From Ceratothoa steindachneri (Eukaryota > Arthropoda > Malacostraca > Isopoda > Cymothoidae): a stretch of DNA of 64,000 nucleotides. A program made the position numbers and the translations under genes. Shown here piece by piece: positions 33,989-47,201 of this stretch. Position 1 is the first letter of the stretch. Each line of letters starts with the position of its first letter. A model generated the notes under the pieces. It saw only the letters and a program-made list of their open reading frames with translations. It made no database searches and was not told the origin of the DNA. The DNA lies in contig OZ018323.1 of assembly GCA_963969495.1 (NCBI GenBank), positions 72,574,920 to 72,638,919 of the forward strand, in the 5' to 3' direction.

Positions 33989-35502
33989 ATAGAGGTTTAA
34001 ATGCAATAAGACACCTATTTAAACCTAGTATATATATGGTGTAAAACAAATAATTAAATTAGATTTTGACAGAGCAAATTAGAAAAAAGAATTGAAATAT
34101 TGTTGCTATAATAAAATCCCTCTATAAAAATGATAAAGTGACGAATTTTTTAACAATTTTCAAACCATTAATTTTGGTTTCCTTTTCAAGTTAATATCCA
34201 ACCAGGACAAATTGCAAAGGTCATTTATTTAAATCTCTTTTCTAGAGTGGCAAACAATTTTTTAGTTATAGGTTTTCAGACAAACCAAATAAAGCAATTT
34301 TGTGTTTGGGCATTTTTCTTACTCTTTTTGTTAGAATGCCTTATTATGAGATTTCAAACTAGCAAATGCTTGAGCCAAGTGTGCCATTTTAATAACTATT
34401 GCCGTAGTGGTGCCATGTACATATGAAATCTATATTTTAATAGTGTTTGTTTCAAATTTCTAGGACTCAGATATTTGATCACATAGTGACTGTTTAGATT
34501 ACACTTTTATTATATGTTTGCTACAAATGAAATATTAAAAGAGTATGATGGAAGGAAGCGTGGTGGGAAAGATCAGAAAAAGGCACTTAAAAAGATACAT
34601 ATTGAGTACATAAATAGATTGAAATGAATTATGGAGTAAAATAATAATGTGTACATCTAAAAATGATTATTGTCGAGTGGGCAAAGGAATGTTCGAGATG
34701 GGAGCGCTGCGAATACCAAAGATCTACGGACGTCTGGAGCCCTGCAAGGGCTCCAAGTCATCAACGTCGGCATTATTTTCAAAGGAAAGGTGAGAGACGC
34801 AGGCATCCGCAGCGTTCCGTGAAGAGCTTACATATCGAACATTCATGGCGGGCGAAACAAGCATATTGAAGAATAAATTCCACCGAAAGCTTATTTAAGA
34901 TGGCCAAAGGACTTTGTGCGCAGAATGTATAGTAAATGGCCGGAATATTATCATATAGGACGCAACCCCCAAGCGCACCAAAACCACCTCCAGCCAATCT
35001 CAGTCATTGTGACTGTAGGAATCACGATGACACAGTAAATAAAATAAAGTAACATAACCTCACTTTATAATGTTATAGAGTATGTTACTGATGAATACAA
35101 AAGTACAATCTATTAACCCTTATCTAAATGTGTGAAACATGTTACAATTTCTTTTGTTTTTTTCTCTAAGTACGTTAATAATTATTCTTGTAGAGAATGG
35201 TTTCCAAATGATGTACCTGAAGCTACTGACTTTATTTCCACTGAATAGAAATATATTTGATGCAGAAATTTTTTTGTTATTTGGTTGTGGTACATTATCA
35301 TATGTGTACAACATTTTGTTACATTTTGTTTATAATGGCGAACAAGCTCTTTATTCAGGTGTAAATTTACAGAACATTTTGAAATGCCTGTTTAAAATAG
35401 CAATTACGAAGTGACAACTAACATTTCAAGAGATTTGGAAGCTACGTATATTTTTAGAGTTAGCACTGACCCAACCATGCCGGGAGGAGCACCTGTAAAG
35501 AA
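33989..35502. other. Gap with coding-like patch
   Basis: AT-rich except about 34660-35020, which is GC-richer. There a plus-strand frame reads WPKDFVRRMYSKWPEYYHIG followed by RNPQAHQNH, with one stop upstream. It looks like decayed coding sequence but I cannot assign it. The frame at 35139-35414 is hydrophobic and AT-driven. Confidence 0.35.
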
Positions 35503-37150
35503 ATGAACGATTATAATATTTTATCTCAGCTGAATGCTGAAGGAATCGGTTTTGATCATGGTGAATCAGATAACGAATACGATTTATCTGAAGATATTAT
35601 GAGTGAAGACAGTACAGATTATCACCCAGAGGGTGAGGAGGGTAATATTCCGTTCTTCAGGGAGGTGGGCCTAACGGACAGCGATTATCCAAGTTCAAGC
35701 GACCATGAAGAAAACAATTCACCTCAAGCACCTGAAAAAGCTTCTAATGACGCCTTTATAAGTACACTTTTCGCCCCAAAACAACGAAATCGTAACCTTT
35801 GTTATTGTAAGCCTTTATCACAGATAATATGCTTCTGACCAGACAATGATATACTAATAGGAAGGTCAGTGATGTAAGGTGTGAAAATTCGTAAAAATGG
35901 AAAGAATATATACCATTGCATGTTTGTTTTTACAGTAGGTGAAGTAAAAGCATTTATAGGCCTTATCTTTCATACAGAAGCCGATTGTCATAACTTTACG
36001 GCGCTTGAAGACCTATTGGATCCGGTTAATGGTAAACTGATACATCGTCTTGTTATGTCTTAAAATCGCTTTGTACTTTTTTCATTGCACTGTAAGATTT
36101 TCTAACTACAGAGATCGACAAACTCGATTACCTAATGATTGACTTGATGTAATAACGAAGTCTGGGATGAATTGAATGAGAACTTCTCAAAAATTTACAT
36201 ACCCCCTGAAATTTTGACTGTAGATGAGCAGCTTCTTGGTTACTGAGGATGCATTCCAGGCCGCACTTATATACCAACAAAACCAAAGAAGTATGGTCTG
36301 AAAATATTTTCGTGTTGTGAAGCTGACACTGGATATGCTCTAAATTCTATGATCTACACAGGTAAACAAGGAAATTCAGTCCAGCGTGAACTTGGAAAAA
36401 ATGTTTTACAATTATTCCAGCCTTATCAAAATTAGGCACGTGAAATAGTTACTGGTAATTATTTTACATCACAAAGCCTAGCTGATTCATTGCTTCAGAA
36501 AAGACTCACCTTACTTGGGAAAATCAGAATACAGAGGAAAGAAATTCTTACAACTCTCAGAAATAAAATCAGGCCAGTGCATTTAAACACATTTGCTTAT
36601 GACCGTGATAATAAAATAATGTTAGCTTTTACATTCCAAAAATCTAAGGGGGTCCTCCTCCTCAGCTCTTCTCATATTAAGAAGTAGTGTATTCTTTAAA
36701 AGGCCAATAAGCCAGCGTTGATTTTATACTACAACTTTGGCAAAAAGGGGGGTTGATCAGTTTGATGGAAACATAGAAGAGTTCACTTGCAGGAGAAAAA
36801 CCGTTCGTGGGCCGCTTCTTGACTGGACTGAACGCTTTACTACTCATGAAAAAGGATGGTTACGAAAATACATTAAAAGCGTTTTTGAAAACTTAGCAAA
36901 ATTGCTTGTCCGACTGACTGCCCAGAAGAGGTTTGAAACAAATAAACAAAAAATGCAGATGAGACCTAAAAAAGCTTCATCTCATCTACAACAAGCTGCA
37001 CTACTACGGACAAAAGTTACCATCGTCTTGGCAATGTAAAATATGCTCTAAAGTATGTACATCTGTCCGTCGCACAGGAAAATAATGAAAACATGTGTAT
37101 GCCCAACATGCTAAAGATTGTTTAAAGTTGACTAGGCCTACTGGTAAAAC
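35503..37150 (+). pseudogene. piggyBac transposase remnant 4
   Basis: Begins at ATG 35503 with an acidic N-terminus (SDNEYDLSEDIMSEDSTDYH), then EVKAFIGLIFHTEAD, ILTVDEQLLGY, RTYIPTKPKKYGLKIFSCCE, ELGKNVLQLFQPY, EIVTGNYFTSQSLADSLLQK, GVLLLSSSH, KRGVDQFDGNIEEFTCRRKT, and a Cys-rich end near 37035-37115 (CKICSKVCTSVRRTGK ... C). It is a piggyBac DDD transposase. The first catalytic Asp (VDEQL) is kept, the second block reads TGNYFTS so its Asp is Gly, and the third (GVDQFD) is kept. The middle region is in several frames with about six stops. Length is close to full size (about 550 codons), making this one of the most complete piggyBac copies here. A Penelope-like segment in opposite orientation begins within about 40 bp. 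Confidence 0.85.
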
Positions 37151-37188
37151 CACTATAGAAAAAGCGAGTGCCTCCATATACCACAAAG

Positions 37189-37885
37189 TCACTTAACATA
37201 GTTAGCCGATTTAAATACCGTTTTACTTCCATTGAAATTGATCGAGTGATTCAAGTCTCTAACATGGCAAAATATTCCACTGCTTTCGCTTTCCACTCTA
37301 ATATAACGTTTGTGATCGTACAATCTCTTGTCTAGATTTCTCCCCGTTTCCCCTATATAAACTTTATGACACTCATTGCATGGTATTGCATATACTCCTA
37401 TGTTATGATGTTCTTTGGGTTTTCTGGGAATCATCAATTGGTTTAAGGAATTATTATATTTAAAGGCTAGATTAATACCCGCTTTTCCAAATATGTCCTT
37501 TAAACTATTTAATTTATTATTAAATGGCAATGTTATACATTTGTTGAAGTCATTAGTGCGGGAAGGCGAATTACCATAGAAGGTTTTCCTAGCTGCAAAA
37601 TGGGCAAACGATATGAACAAATCAGGGTAATACTAATTAGAAAAAATAGTCCTGATAATGACAATTTCCTCATCTAAATAGGAAGGATGACATATTTTAT
37701 ATGCTCTAAGGAAAAGGTTAGAAATTACCGATTTTTTAACAGTATTATTGTGAAACTTATTTCTACTGTAACATGTATGCAATTTTGCTACAAAGTAAAG
37801 TAAAACACTAGCTGTTTAAGTAAGAGTAAATTATTCTAAATACGAGTATAACTGTAGCTTTTGTGGTGTGCCTAATGTGGTCCTT
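37189..37885 (-). pseudogene. Penelope-like element: RT thumb and GIY-YIG endonuclease
   Basis: A 143-codon open frame on the minus strand (37620-37189) contains GVYAIPCNECHKVYIGETGR, NLDKRLYDHKRYIRVE, SSGIFCHVRDLNHSINFNGS and TVFKSANYVK. This is the GIY-YIG nuclease of Penelope-like retroelements, here with GVY...VYIG, the CxxC-type zinc pair (CNEC), the Arg of TGR, and a conserved DHKR. Upstream frames (37760-37620) read SVISNLFLRAYKICHPSYLD, which is the end of the reverse transcriptase. One stop lies between the two parts. The rest of the RT is missing, as usual for 5'-truncated copies. The nuclease end abuts the end of piggyBac copy 4. Confidence 0.85.
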
Positions 37886-37904
37886 CGGTAGGGTTAATAT
37901 ATAT

Positions 37905-37908
37905 AAAG

Positions 37909-37940
<32 letters not shown>

Positions 37941-38319
37941 ATATATAAGTAAAATAACTCAATAGTGAGTTATGGTATATGATAGTGAAACCACTGTATA
38001 GGAGCAAACTCGTATACTGAGAATGTGATTGTTACAAAAGTCTATAAATAGATTACGGATCAGAAGAAAAAAACACATAGAAACAGCTCAGCTAACGATC
38101 TTAGACTCACACCACCTAATTAATAACCCTTTTCTCCCGTTTTGTGTTTCCTCTTGGTTTTTTTATTCCGATCTGTACACTATTTATACACTTTTGTAAA
38201 AATCGCATTCTCAGTATACGACTGGAAAGGGTATGATAAACTATATACAGAAATTAGTCTCCAAATTTAAACTTTTTGATCCTATGCAGTGGTATCACTA
38301 TTATCTATATATATAATAT

Positions 38320-38327
<8 letters not shown>
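37905..38327. repeat. Imperfect inverted repeat next to (TA)n
   Basis: Left arm about 37962-38096 and right arm about 38144-38327 are inverted copies. Shared blocks include CGTATACTGAGAATGxGATT, TTACAAAAGTxTATAAATAG and CCACTGxATAGGAxCAAA. The right arm carries an extra stretch of about 60 bp (about 38222-38275). A (TA)n tract at 37905-37948 borders the left arm. This is the third AT-tract-associated inverted repeat in the window. Confidence 0.7.
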
Positions 38328-38800
<473 letters not shown>

Positions 38801-41800
38801 TTTCCCCAAGCGCCAGCATGTATCGAAGGAGAGGATAGTAAGTTGTTTAATTGTCAGAAGGGTCATAACAATAATGTTGAGTGATTGTTATTATCTGAAA
38901 GTGAATTCATAGCAAACACTTCGGACTAGGAAGGAGAAAGGCTCAACAACCTTATCCTGAATAGTGTTCTTATCCAAATTGTCCAGGATCCAATGAGGTT
39001 TCAAAATATACTCGATTTAGTTCTAAACACGGAACTAAGTTTAGTTTAAGAAGTAAAAGTTAAGATTCTGGCCAATAGGATCATACCACCATATTAACGT
39101 ACAAAACAGTTCCCTATACATATCGGCATGGATGATACATTACACAAAGTTATGAATGAATGAATAAAAGAAAAAGAATATTGGTCGATTCACTCGACAC
39201 CTTTACAGAAATTGCAATTGCTTGCCGCAGGGCAACAAGTAAAGGATGGAACTGAATAGATAATTTAGGTCGTGGTTAAGATACTAACTCATTGATCAGT
39301 AGGTTCAAACAATTTGGAGTTATTCCATTTTATACTTCTATACACAGCGATCAGTAGTCGTTCTGGTGTGATCAATATCTGCTCTCCAACTAAACTTTCC
39401 TTTTCACTCAATTTAATTTTGTCCACCTATCCTCCTTTGACGCTCCGCGCTGTTTCTTACCTTTCTGTTCCCAGTCAAAAAGAAATCAGATGATCTTTGC
39501 TTTAAAATATATTTTTCCCAATTGAGGGCTAAGTAGTCAGCACAGATATATCCGCTACGTGAAAAAATATTTGGCAAAGTATAATTTCACCCTGAAAGTT
39601 TGGCTATTCTCACATGTTTCAAGAAGCTAGTGACAATACCGATATTCTAACTGCAGTCGTGAGATTCTTTGTCTGGTCAAGTAACATTACTGCTAAAATG
39701 GTAGACAATACTAAGGAAGCGATAGCTCGTAATTTTTTGTATATATTCTCCCAAATTTCATTACCTACAGATAGTTTAATTAAACTCACTCATTTATTCG
39801 TTTTTTTAAAAAATGGCAGTGTAATACCTTTTTCTCTAATTGTTATTTTTCACTTAAATTAAACAAATTGATTAATGAGATACTGAAGTAATAACCATTT
39901 GACCTTTATTAACCATACCACAATTTACCATGTTTTATCTTCTTGATGTTCCTTATAGGATTCGATTTAAATACTTAATTCTCTGAAAATAAATCTCTTT
40001 TCTGTGAAATATCGATATTTAAATTAAAATAATGCTAACTTTTCTCATAGGTCTGCGCATAAGTTGCGAGGGGAGGGAGAGAGGGTTCTCTAAATCCGTA
40101 AAGTTGACGTTGCGATCAAAGCTATTTATGTTTCTTTCATATTTACTGGTTATTTCTTTTGTGAAAGAGTAATTCAACGCCAGATAAACTCATCCCTCTT
40201 GGCTGCAGTTCGGAATGGCAGAACCAAATTTTTCACACTTTATAATTATGATGTAACCCTTATTTATTTAAGTTGCACACATATAATGATAATGAACTAA
40301 TTTTATTCTATCTGATAGGCAAGGTAACTCTGTTTATTCCTGATGTACTGATTACTTCTTTAAATATAAGTGACACAAAACGATGTACAATAACACAAGA
40401 CGTGTATGAATAAAATATCTCTAAAATGGAGTCTCAAATGCATTGTACTAGAGCAACAGCCTAGCAGATTAAACACATTTTGAAAATAAGGCAAGTAATT
40501 CAAATACATAAACTCTCACTTTAATTATAAAGAGTATTCCTTAGTTTAAAGAAAATTGAAAGGTATATATTTTATTGAGAAATCCATGAAATTATACGAA
40601 GGCCTTTTTTACAAAAGATATAACTTCACTTTTTTAAAAATTGAAATGCTTTCCCCAATCTATTCCCGAATAAATCTAAAATAATCTTCCTTTATTTAAG
40701 AACAAATTAAATGGAGTGAGGTATTTAATAACTGAAAATATACATTAATTGTTGGGACAATATCGTAATTCGAAACAATCATCTTATGCTCGGACCATAT
40801 GAGCATGAAAAAGTTCTTTACTCAAGAAATTAATCAATTTTAACGACCATCTTGAATATATTTAACTGTCCCTATAGATGTAAGGAAACCAAATTCTACA
40901 TTTTCACCCTTTGTATGATTGAAAATTCTTATCTTTATAGTGAATAGAATATTAAATACTTCTATTTTTATTCTATATTAAAAAATATTTTACATTAATT
41001 ATTTATGCGTCCCTGAAATAAATACCTATTGCTTTTTTTTATTATATTAGTTATGAAACTGTGCGCTAAAGAGACTTTATTTACTGCCTACTCTAAGGTT
41101 TGCTTACGTCCCGTTGCATTCTCCTCCTAGCCATCGAGAAGGTAAGCTAAAATTCCTATAAGCAACACGATTCTTTTCATTTATTTCATACCAGCGTTTG
41201 TAATTCGAATATTTATGTGAATTACTATATTTTGTTATGGTGCAATTCATCCATGATTGAATCGATGTAGGTAGGGGCACAATTAATTAACATAAATAAC
41301 TAATATTGCGATAATAACACAAGAAAAATATAGTAATTCACATATATATTAGAATTAAAATCGCTGGTATGAAAAAAGTCATAGAAGCTGGCTTTCCACA
41401 TGGGAGACGTTGGGAGAACAAACGGATAACCTTTCTTGGCCTTAGGAACAGCCACCAGTAGGTCAACAATAAAATGCAGATTTCATCAAATTTTCGCTAG
41501 GTTTCAAACTAATTATTTATGTATGCAAAGAAATGATCATGGAAGAAACAGGAGTGTTGTGAGTAGCTAGAGTCGGGATCAAACACATAATGAGTAGGAA
41601 GAGGAGCATTGTCAAATCTAGGACATTCTATGCATTTTTTATCATGATATTGTGGGAGAAATATTATATAAATTTCTAAAACACAATACACCTATCTCTA
41701 TCCTGCAATTAGCTTGATCAATTTTACAAATATAGTTATATGTATACAAATAATTTTTTTTCCGCAATCTTTGTGTTACACGACTTCCAGGCAAATATTT

Positions 41801-42700
41801 TTCAACGCGAATAAGTCGCATCTGACTCTTATTGCAGTATTGTGTTTCTTCCTTCCCTACAGAATCAGACGAACTATGACAGTCTCTTTTTTCAGTTTGT
41901 GTAAATATCGTCAAGAAAAAGAGTCTAAAAAGGGCAATAAAAGCCTGTATTTGCATAATCTGTTACCAATCCAATTCTTCCAAGCTGTTGCAAATTGTTT
42001 CCCATTCAACTCTGAAATTTATAGTGGATTAACAAAAAAAGGCATAAATAGTTCGATTCTTCCCAGAATTACTTGCTCTTAATGTTTTGACTTTTATATT
42101 TTCTAATTTAAAAAAGAGAGCTATCATTTGTATTTTGACGATAAAATTGTAAAATTGAAAACAAAATTTATGATCAATCAGCCAGTGGCAGAGTTTTTTT
42201 ACCCTACAAAGGAAAGAAATACTTTATCTAGTCACTAATCCCTCAGATATCTCTTAGCAGGAAGCAAGCATGTTGAGTCTGGAAGAAACTTGGACTGAAT
42301 TTTATCTATTTGTTCCTAGGATTGTCATTTAAGAATCACTAAATAGGTACGACTTTTGGGTCGTAAACTAGATTTCCCTCTCGGAATATATCAAAGGCTG
42401 AACTTTCTTCGGTAATTAATTCAATTTCTTCTAGGAAAATTACTTGAAAATATTAAACTCTTTTTATGTTCAAGAAAACTAACGAATAAAATTAAAAGCT
42501 GAAAGAGTAAGCGTCAACAATAGATTTACAGAGAAGGGAAACTAAAATTGGATTAAATAGGAAATATTATGAGACATGAAAATGGAAAGTTCCTGTACTT
42601 AGGATAAAATACGAAGAAGAGATACTTACTTCCAAACGGTCGCTTATTTTATTTAAACCAAGTCCTTTACCATGATTATCTAAACTTTAAGGCGTTCTGC
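38801..42700. other. Long AT-rich gap
   Basis: About 3.9 kb with no recognisable element. Open frames at 39614-39862 and 41714-42082 (both plus) lack motifs; the latter overlaps minus-strand frames and looks accidental. Short GC-richer patches (39400-39480, 40040-40220) are unexplained. Confidence 0.45.
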
Positions 42701-42704
42701 TGCC

Positions 42705-42885
42705 ACGCATATAAGCGCTTTATCACATTTAAGCGTCTCCTGAAAACGCATCTTTTCAGAATTGTTTTCTCCCCGTCTTGAATTTCCATTGAATTTCCAT
42801 TCTCATCTCAGCACAACGTGCGCTTTAGGAAGACCTTAGGCCTTGAAAAGTGCATTACAAAAGACTTATTATTATTATTTAAGAT
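42705..42885 (+). pseudogene. LINE 3' end with (TTA)n tail
   Basis: A plus-strand frame reads FITFKRLLKTHLFRIVFSPS then a stop, which is the usual C-terminus of CR1/L2-type LINE reverse transcriptases (FKRxLKTHLF). It is followed by a short 3' UTR (GTGCATTACAAAAGAC) ending in a TTATTATTATT tail near 42870-42885. Only the last 180 bp of the element remain: a 5'-truncated insertion. Confidence 0.65.
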
Positions 42886-43109
42886 GATAACATGCCATTT
42901 ATAGGAGTGATCTCAAGGATTCCATTTGTGCAGAGTATGGTAAAGGTAACCCTATGCAATCTACCTTAACCTAGTTTATCAGAACTAGAACTAAACAGTT
43001 AACCATACCTCATGCAAACTTGCTACCTATTTAGACAATAAACAGCTGAAATGGCAAGAAAAATAATACGTCTTAAGAGAAATAAAATTGAAATTAAATC
43101 CTAAAATAG

Positions 43110-45765
43110 AGATATGCGAGCACCGTAACCCAGGACATGATGACTCTATTTATGACTATCTTTTAGATGGTATTGCCTTGATCAATCAACAGATAGAAAA
43201 GCTTGTTTTTTAATTAGTGCGGACTGTAATGCAAAGAATGAAGATTGGCTCAATTTTAATGCAACTGATCAGCATGGTAGGTCAGCTAATGAATTTTGCA
43301 CTGCTGCTGATTTTCTCCAGATGATTCAGGAACCTACCCATATTTCAGGTAATAGACTAGAGCTTGTGTTCACAGATGCTCCAGCTGCTATATATGCAAA
43401 GGTCTGTGAAAATTGGGGACATCAGATCATTGTTTCATTAAAATGGACATAGCTGTTAATCAGCGTATCCTGAATTCCACGATCAAAATAACAGTTTGGC
43501 TTAAATCTCTAGCTGATTGGGTTGGTTGGGAAGAGAGTTGTCGAGCCTTAAATATTTCGGATTCAATATCTGACCCACATCCAATGGTTAAGGTAAATGA
43601 TATGTTATCTACTGTTTTTGCCAGGTATGTTCTTAGTAGAATTATCAGGATTCATACAAACGACCAGCCGTGGTTTGATTAATCCTGTACAACAGCTTAC
43701 CATGATAAGCAAACAAAATTTAATGTATGGAGGCGTAATCGGTCGCGAAAGAATTCGAGATCCTTTTCCAGCCTCGGTGTACTGCCAACAGAGTTTACCA
43801 TCGGGCTGAAAGATTATATAATGATAATCTGAAAAGTAAGCTGGCAGAGATCAGACAGCCTAATTTGGGGTGGAATAAATTAATTGTGCTATTTTTGACC
43901 TAAACACTTCTATCATTCCACCACTACTTTTGCAAAATGGAAAGCTAGCAACTAGTGCAAAAGAAAAGGCACAGTCACTCCATCGAGATTTTGAAGCCAA
44001 GCAGTCAGTTAAAGAAGTTTCTCTCCCTGTCACTTGCCATCCTGAACCTCGTTTGGCTGGGTTTGCTTTTCGTGCAAGGGATGTTTTAAAGATACTTGAC
44101 AGTCTTGGCAGCCGGGGTGGAGTCGATCCTGACAAATTTTTCCCTTTATTTTTTTTAAAGATGTTTACTGATTTAGCACCTAAGTTAAGTAGATTATATA
44201 TATTTTTATTTAGACGAAGCACCTTTACTGATAATCGTAAATTGAGCAATGTTGTGCCTATTCCTAAGGGCATGTTATATGCCGAATGTAGTCAATACAG
44301 GCCTATTTCAATACTTTCTGTGCTCTCTAAGGTTGCTGAGAAGCTGATATCCAGGCCCTTGTATAGATACTTGGAGTCGAATGGCTTACTGGCTAGAAGT
44401 CAGTATGCATATATAGGAGGTAGTTGGGTATTTGTAATGCCCTTTTAGATTTGAATTATAGTATGCAAGATAATCTTGTCAAAGGTTGTGAATCTAGATT
44501 AGTTCAGATTGATTTTAGTGCTACTTTCGATTAAGTTAACCATAAAGCACTTGTTTCTAAAGTACAAAACTTTGGAATAGGTGGCTAAATCCTAGGATTA
44601 CTTAACGACTTTTTAATAGATCGACAGCAACGTGTTATCGTAGATGGATTTTTTAGTGTACCTAGATGTGTTGTGTCTGTAGTTCCACAAGGCAGTGTTC
44701 TGGGGCCTGTGTTGTTTTTAGTATACACATGTGATTTAGTACAAGGTCTTTAAAACAAGGTTGTTCAGTATGCAGATCATACTATACTTTTTGGAGTAGT
44801 CAGGTCTCCAGCAAAGAGAAACAATTTAGAAAACAATAAGAAATGGTGTGATCGTTGGGGTATAAAGTTTAATTGAAGTAAAACTAAGACCCTCTTGCTT
44901 AGTAGATCTCGTACCATAAGCCCCCTTATCCACCACTCTGAGTTGAAGATACACTTCTTGCTGAGTCCGAATACATAACGATCCTTGGCATTACTTATGA
45001 TTCTCACCTGACCTTTGAGAAGCATCATTTAAATATATCTGCTAATGCTACCCGAAAACTTGGTAGTGTACGTAAGTCCTCATATATCTATAATAATGAA
45101 GATATTAATGCCACTTGTTTAGGTCCTTTGTTCTCCCTCTTCTTGAGTATTGTTCTCCAGTTTGGATATCCGAATCTGCCAGAGATCTGTCTCTCTTAGT
45201 TATGGTTGTTCGTGGAGGCAGGTTCCTTTTTCCTGATTGGGCTAGCTATGACTTGGAGCATCGAAGGATGATTTGCTGTTTGTCAATATTCCATAAATAC
45301 TACTTCAGTAGGGAATTACCACTATCATTTTTAATTCCTGAAACCCTGCCTCTAACTCAAACAACAAGATTTGCGGATGGACAAAGTAAACATGCACTAT
45401 GCATTCGCCGCTGCTGCACTTCTCAGTTTCAGCGTTGCTTTTTGCCAAGTACGTTAAAGCAGTGGAATGATCTTCCTGCAGGAGTTATGCAGGAAGATCT
45501 TAATATATTCAAACGAGGTTGCAATGCTAGATTAAGGGTGGGTGCTACAGCCTCATAATTTTAATTTTGATTTGATTTTAATAAATTTAAACTTATTTAT
45601 TTATTTATTTACACATTTCTTTTTTTTTCTTCTAGCATTCATTTTTTGTTACTTGACACATGGACACTGTGTTCTGTGGGAGGTTGTTTTCAATTTCATG
45701 GTGGCTAGGCTTTTCCCACAAGAATTTTGTGGTCATTATTTCAAATACTACTAATAATAATACAG
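43110..45765 (+). pseudogene. Long LINE (jockey/CR1-like), endonuclease to 3' tail
   Basis: Order on the plus strand: endonuclease part (DSIYDYLLDGIALINQQ, DCNAKNEDWLNFNATDQHGR, EPTHISGNRLELVFTDAP, GTSDHCFIKMDI), linker (NDQPWFD, RRNRSRKEF), reverse transcriptase (NVVPIPKG, YRPISILSVLSKVAEKLISR near 44295, IDFSATFD near 44510, VVPQGSVLGPVLF near 44680, QYADHTILF near 44766), and C-terminus (FVLPLLEYCSPVW, TSQFQRCFLPSTLKQWNDLP) to about 45558. The 3' UTR ends in a TAATAATAATA tail near 45755. I count roughly a dozen stops and frameshifts. The catalytic YADD is YADH (44769-44780), so the enzyme is dead. ORF1 and the first part of the endonuclease are missing. It is the longest LINE in the window. 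Confidence 0.9.
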
Positions 45766-47201
45766 CCAAACCAAACATAAGCAATGAATAAATTATAATG
45801 CATTAAAGGAAAAATATTCGTGAACAATTAGATATAATGAAATTTGTTTGAAATAAGAAGAATTTAAACTTTTTCTAAAGGAAAATTATGTACCAAGAAT
45901 ATGCTAATGGCATTATTATTTTCAATTAATTCAGTAATAGCTGTGGGTAGTAATACGTAAGATAAGAGTAATTTGGTAAGTAACATATTAAATGACTATT
46001 TTGTCAAGGATGGGAAATATCATAAGTTTGAAATAGCGTAAATATGCATCCAATATACTGATTTTGTATTTTACCTTATAAAAATGAGACTCTATCTATT
46101 AGTATGGTCCCCTTTATCCAATAGAATAATTAATATATCTAAGAGCATTTGTTCTGGAGCCTATTATTTTAAGCAACTTGATTGTTAATGGAGGGACTGA
46201 AGTTGAGATCACTGACCGGACCTACTCATTTAAAGAAAAGATCAGCTAAATTTTATTATTTATTACCAATCAATTATTGTTTAAAAAAGTTTCTCAAATG
46301 AAGTAATAATCTAATACCAGATATAAATGATGAGAGGTTAGAGACTTGCAAAGGTGAAAAGAAATACTATAATTTTTATATGTAATGATCGGCTTGACAA
46401 AGGTTTTGCTGAATAGTCCAATTGTGTAAAGATTCCATTCGTTAAACTAGACAAAATGTAAAGCATACACACTCAGCTCAATAGGAAATTTATTCCGCCA
46501 ATAAATACTGATAATTACTTAAAAAATTCCTCGTTCCTTTAAATATAAGGTTTTCGAAGACCTCCTATGCAGACAAGCTTCTATGAATTAAAGTTCTCGG
46601 TAAATTGCATCTATTGAAAAGGTTTTATTGTTTTCCACTTTTTAAAATTCTGAGGCTGTTTATAAATTTGCATATAAAAGTCGACTAATATAACAATAAA
46701 AAATGGAATGAAAGTGTAAAACCTAAAGTCAAGTCATATTACACCATGTAACAAATAAAAATTTCTCTGTTCCTGGCTTGTAATCACTTTTTTATGCTAG
46801 TTAGGACTCAAATATATAAAAAAATGCTATTGAACAGTTATAAGTTTGGCTTTGTAAAAATTCTAGGATAACCACTAGCATTCAACCTAAGAAAATTTTA
46901 TAATTACAGTTAAAGCAATTTATGTCATATTTTCGAATGCAATTGTTGCTGAATTATTGTAAGTGCATTTATTTCTTATTTTTATGCTTCTTGTGTTTAA
47001 ATAACTGGTCAATGCACTTTCCTTTATTTTTTTTTATTTAGATAAACTCGTTAAAAAACATTTTTCTTCAAAATTTTATGACTATAGCCTGAATTATCCT
47101 ACATATTTTATACATGTATGTTCATTTAACATGTTTATAATTTATACTTTCCGATCTATAAGATCCATATTTTTAGATTGTATATACTTATATCCTTTAA
47201 A
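45766..47201. other. AT-rich gap
   Basis: No gene seen. This stretch precedes the DDE-like copy C. I searched it by eye for an end resembling CACTGGTCAACA and found none. Confidence 0.45.

Noticed and set aside
32623..33990. ATTA/TAAT as a 4-bp target duplication of copy B
   Set aside because: These are inverted, not direct, repeats; only TA is directly repeated at both ends.
41509..42082. Overlapping ORFs on both strands near 41.5-42.1 kb
   Set aside because: No motif, opposite strands overlapping, and AT-driven hydrophobic composition.
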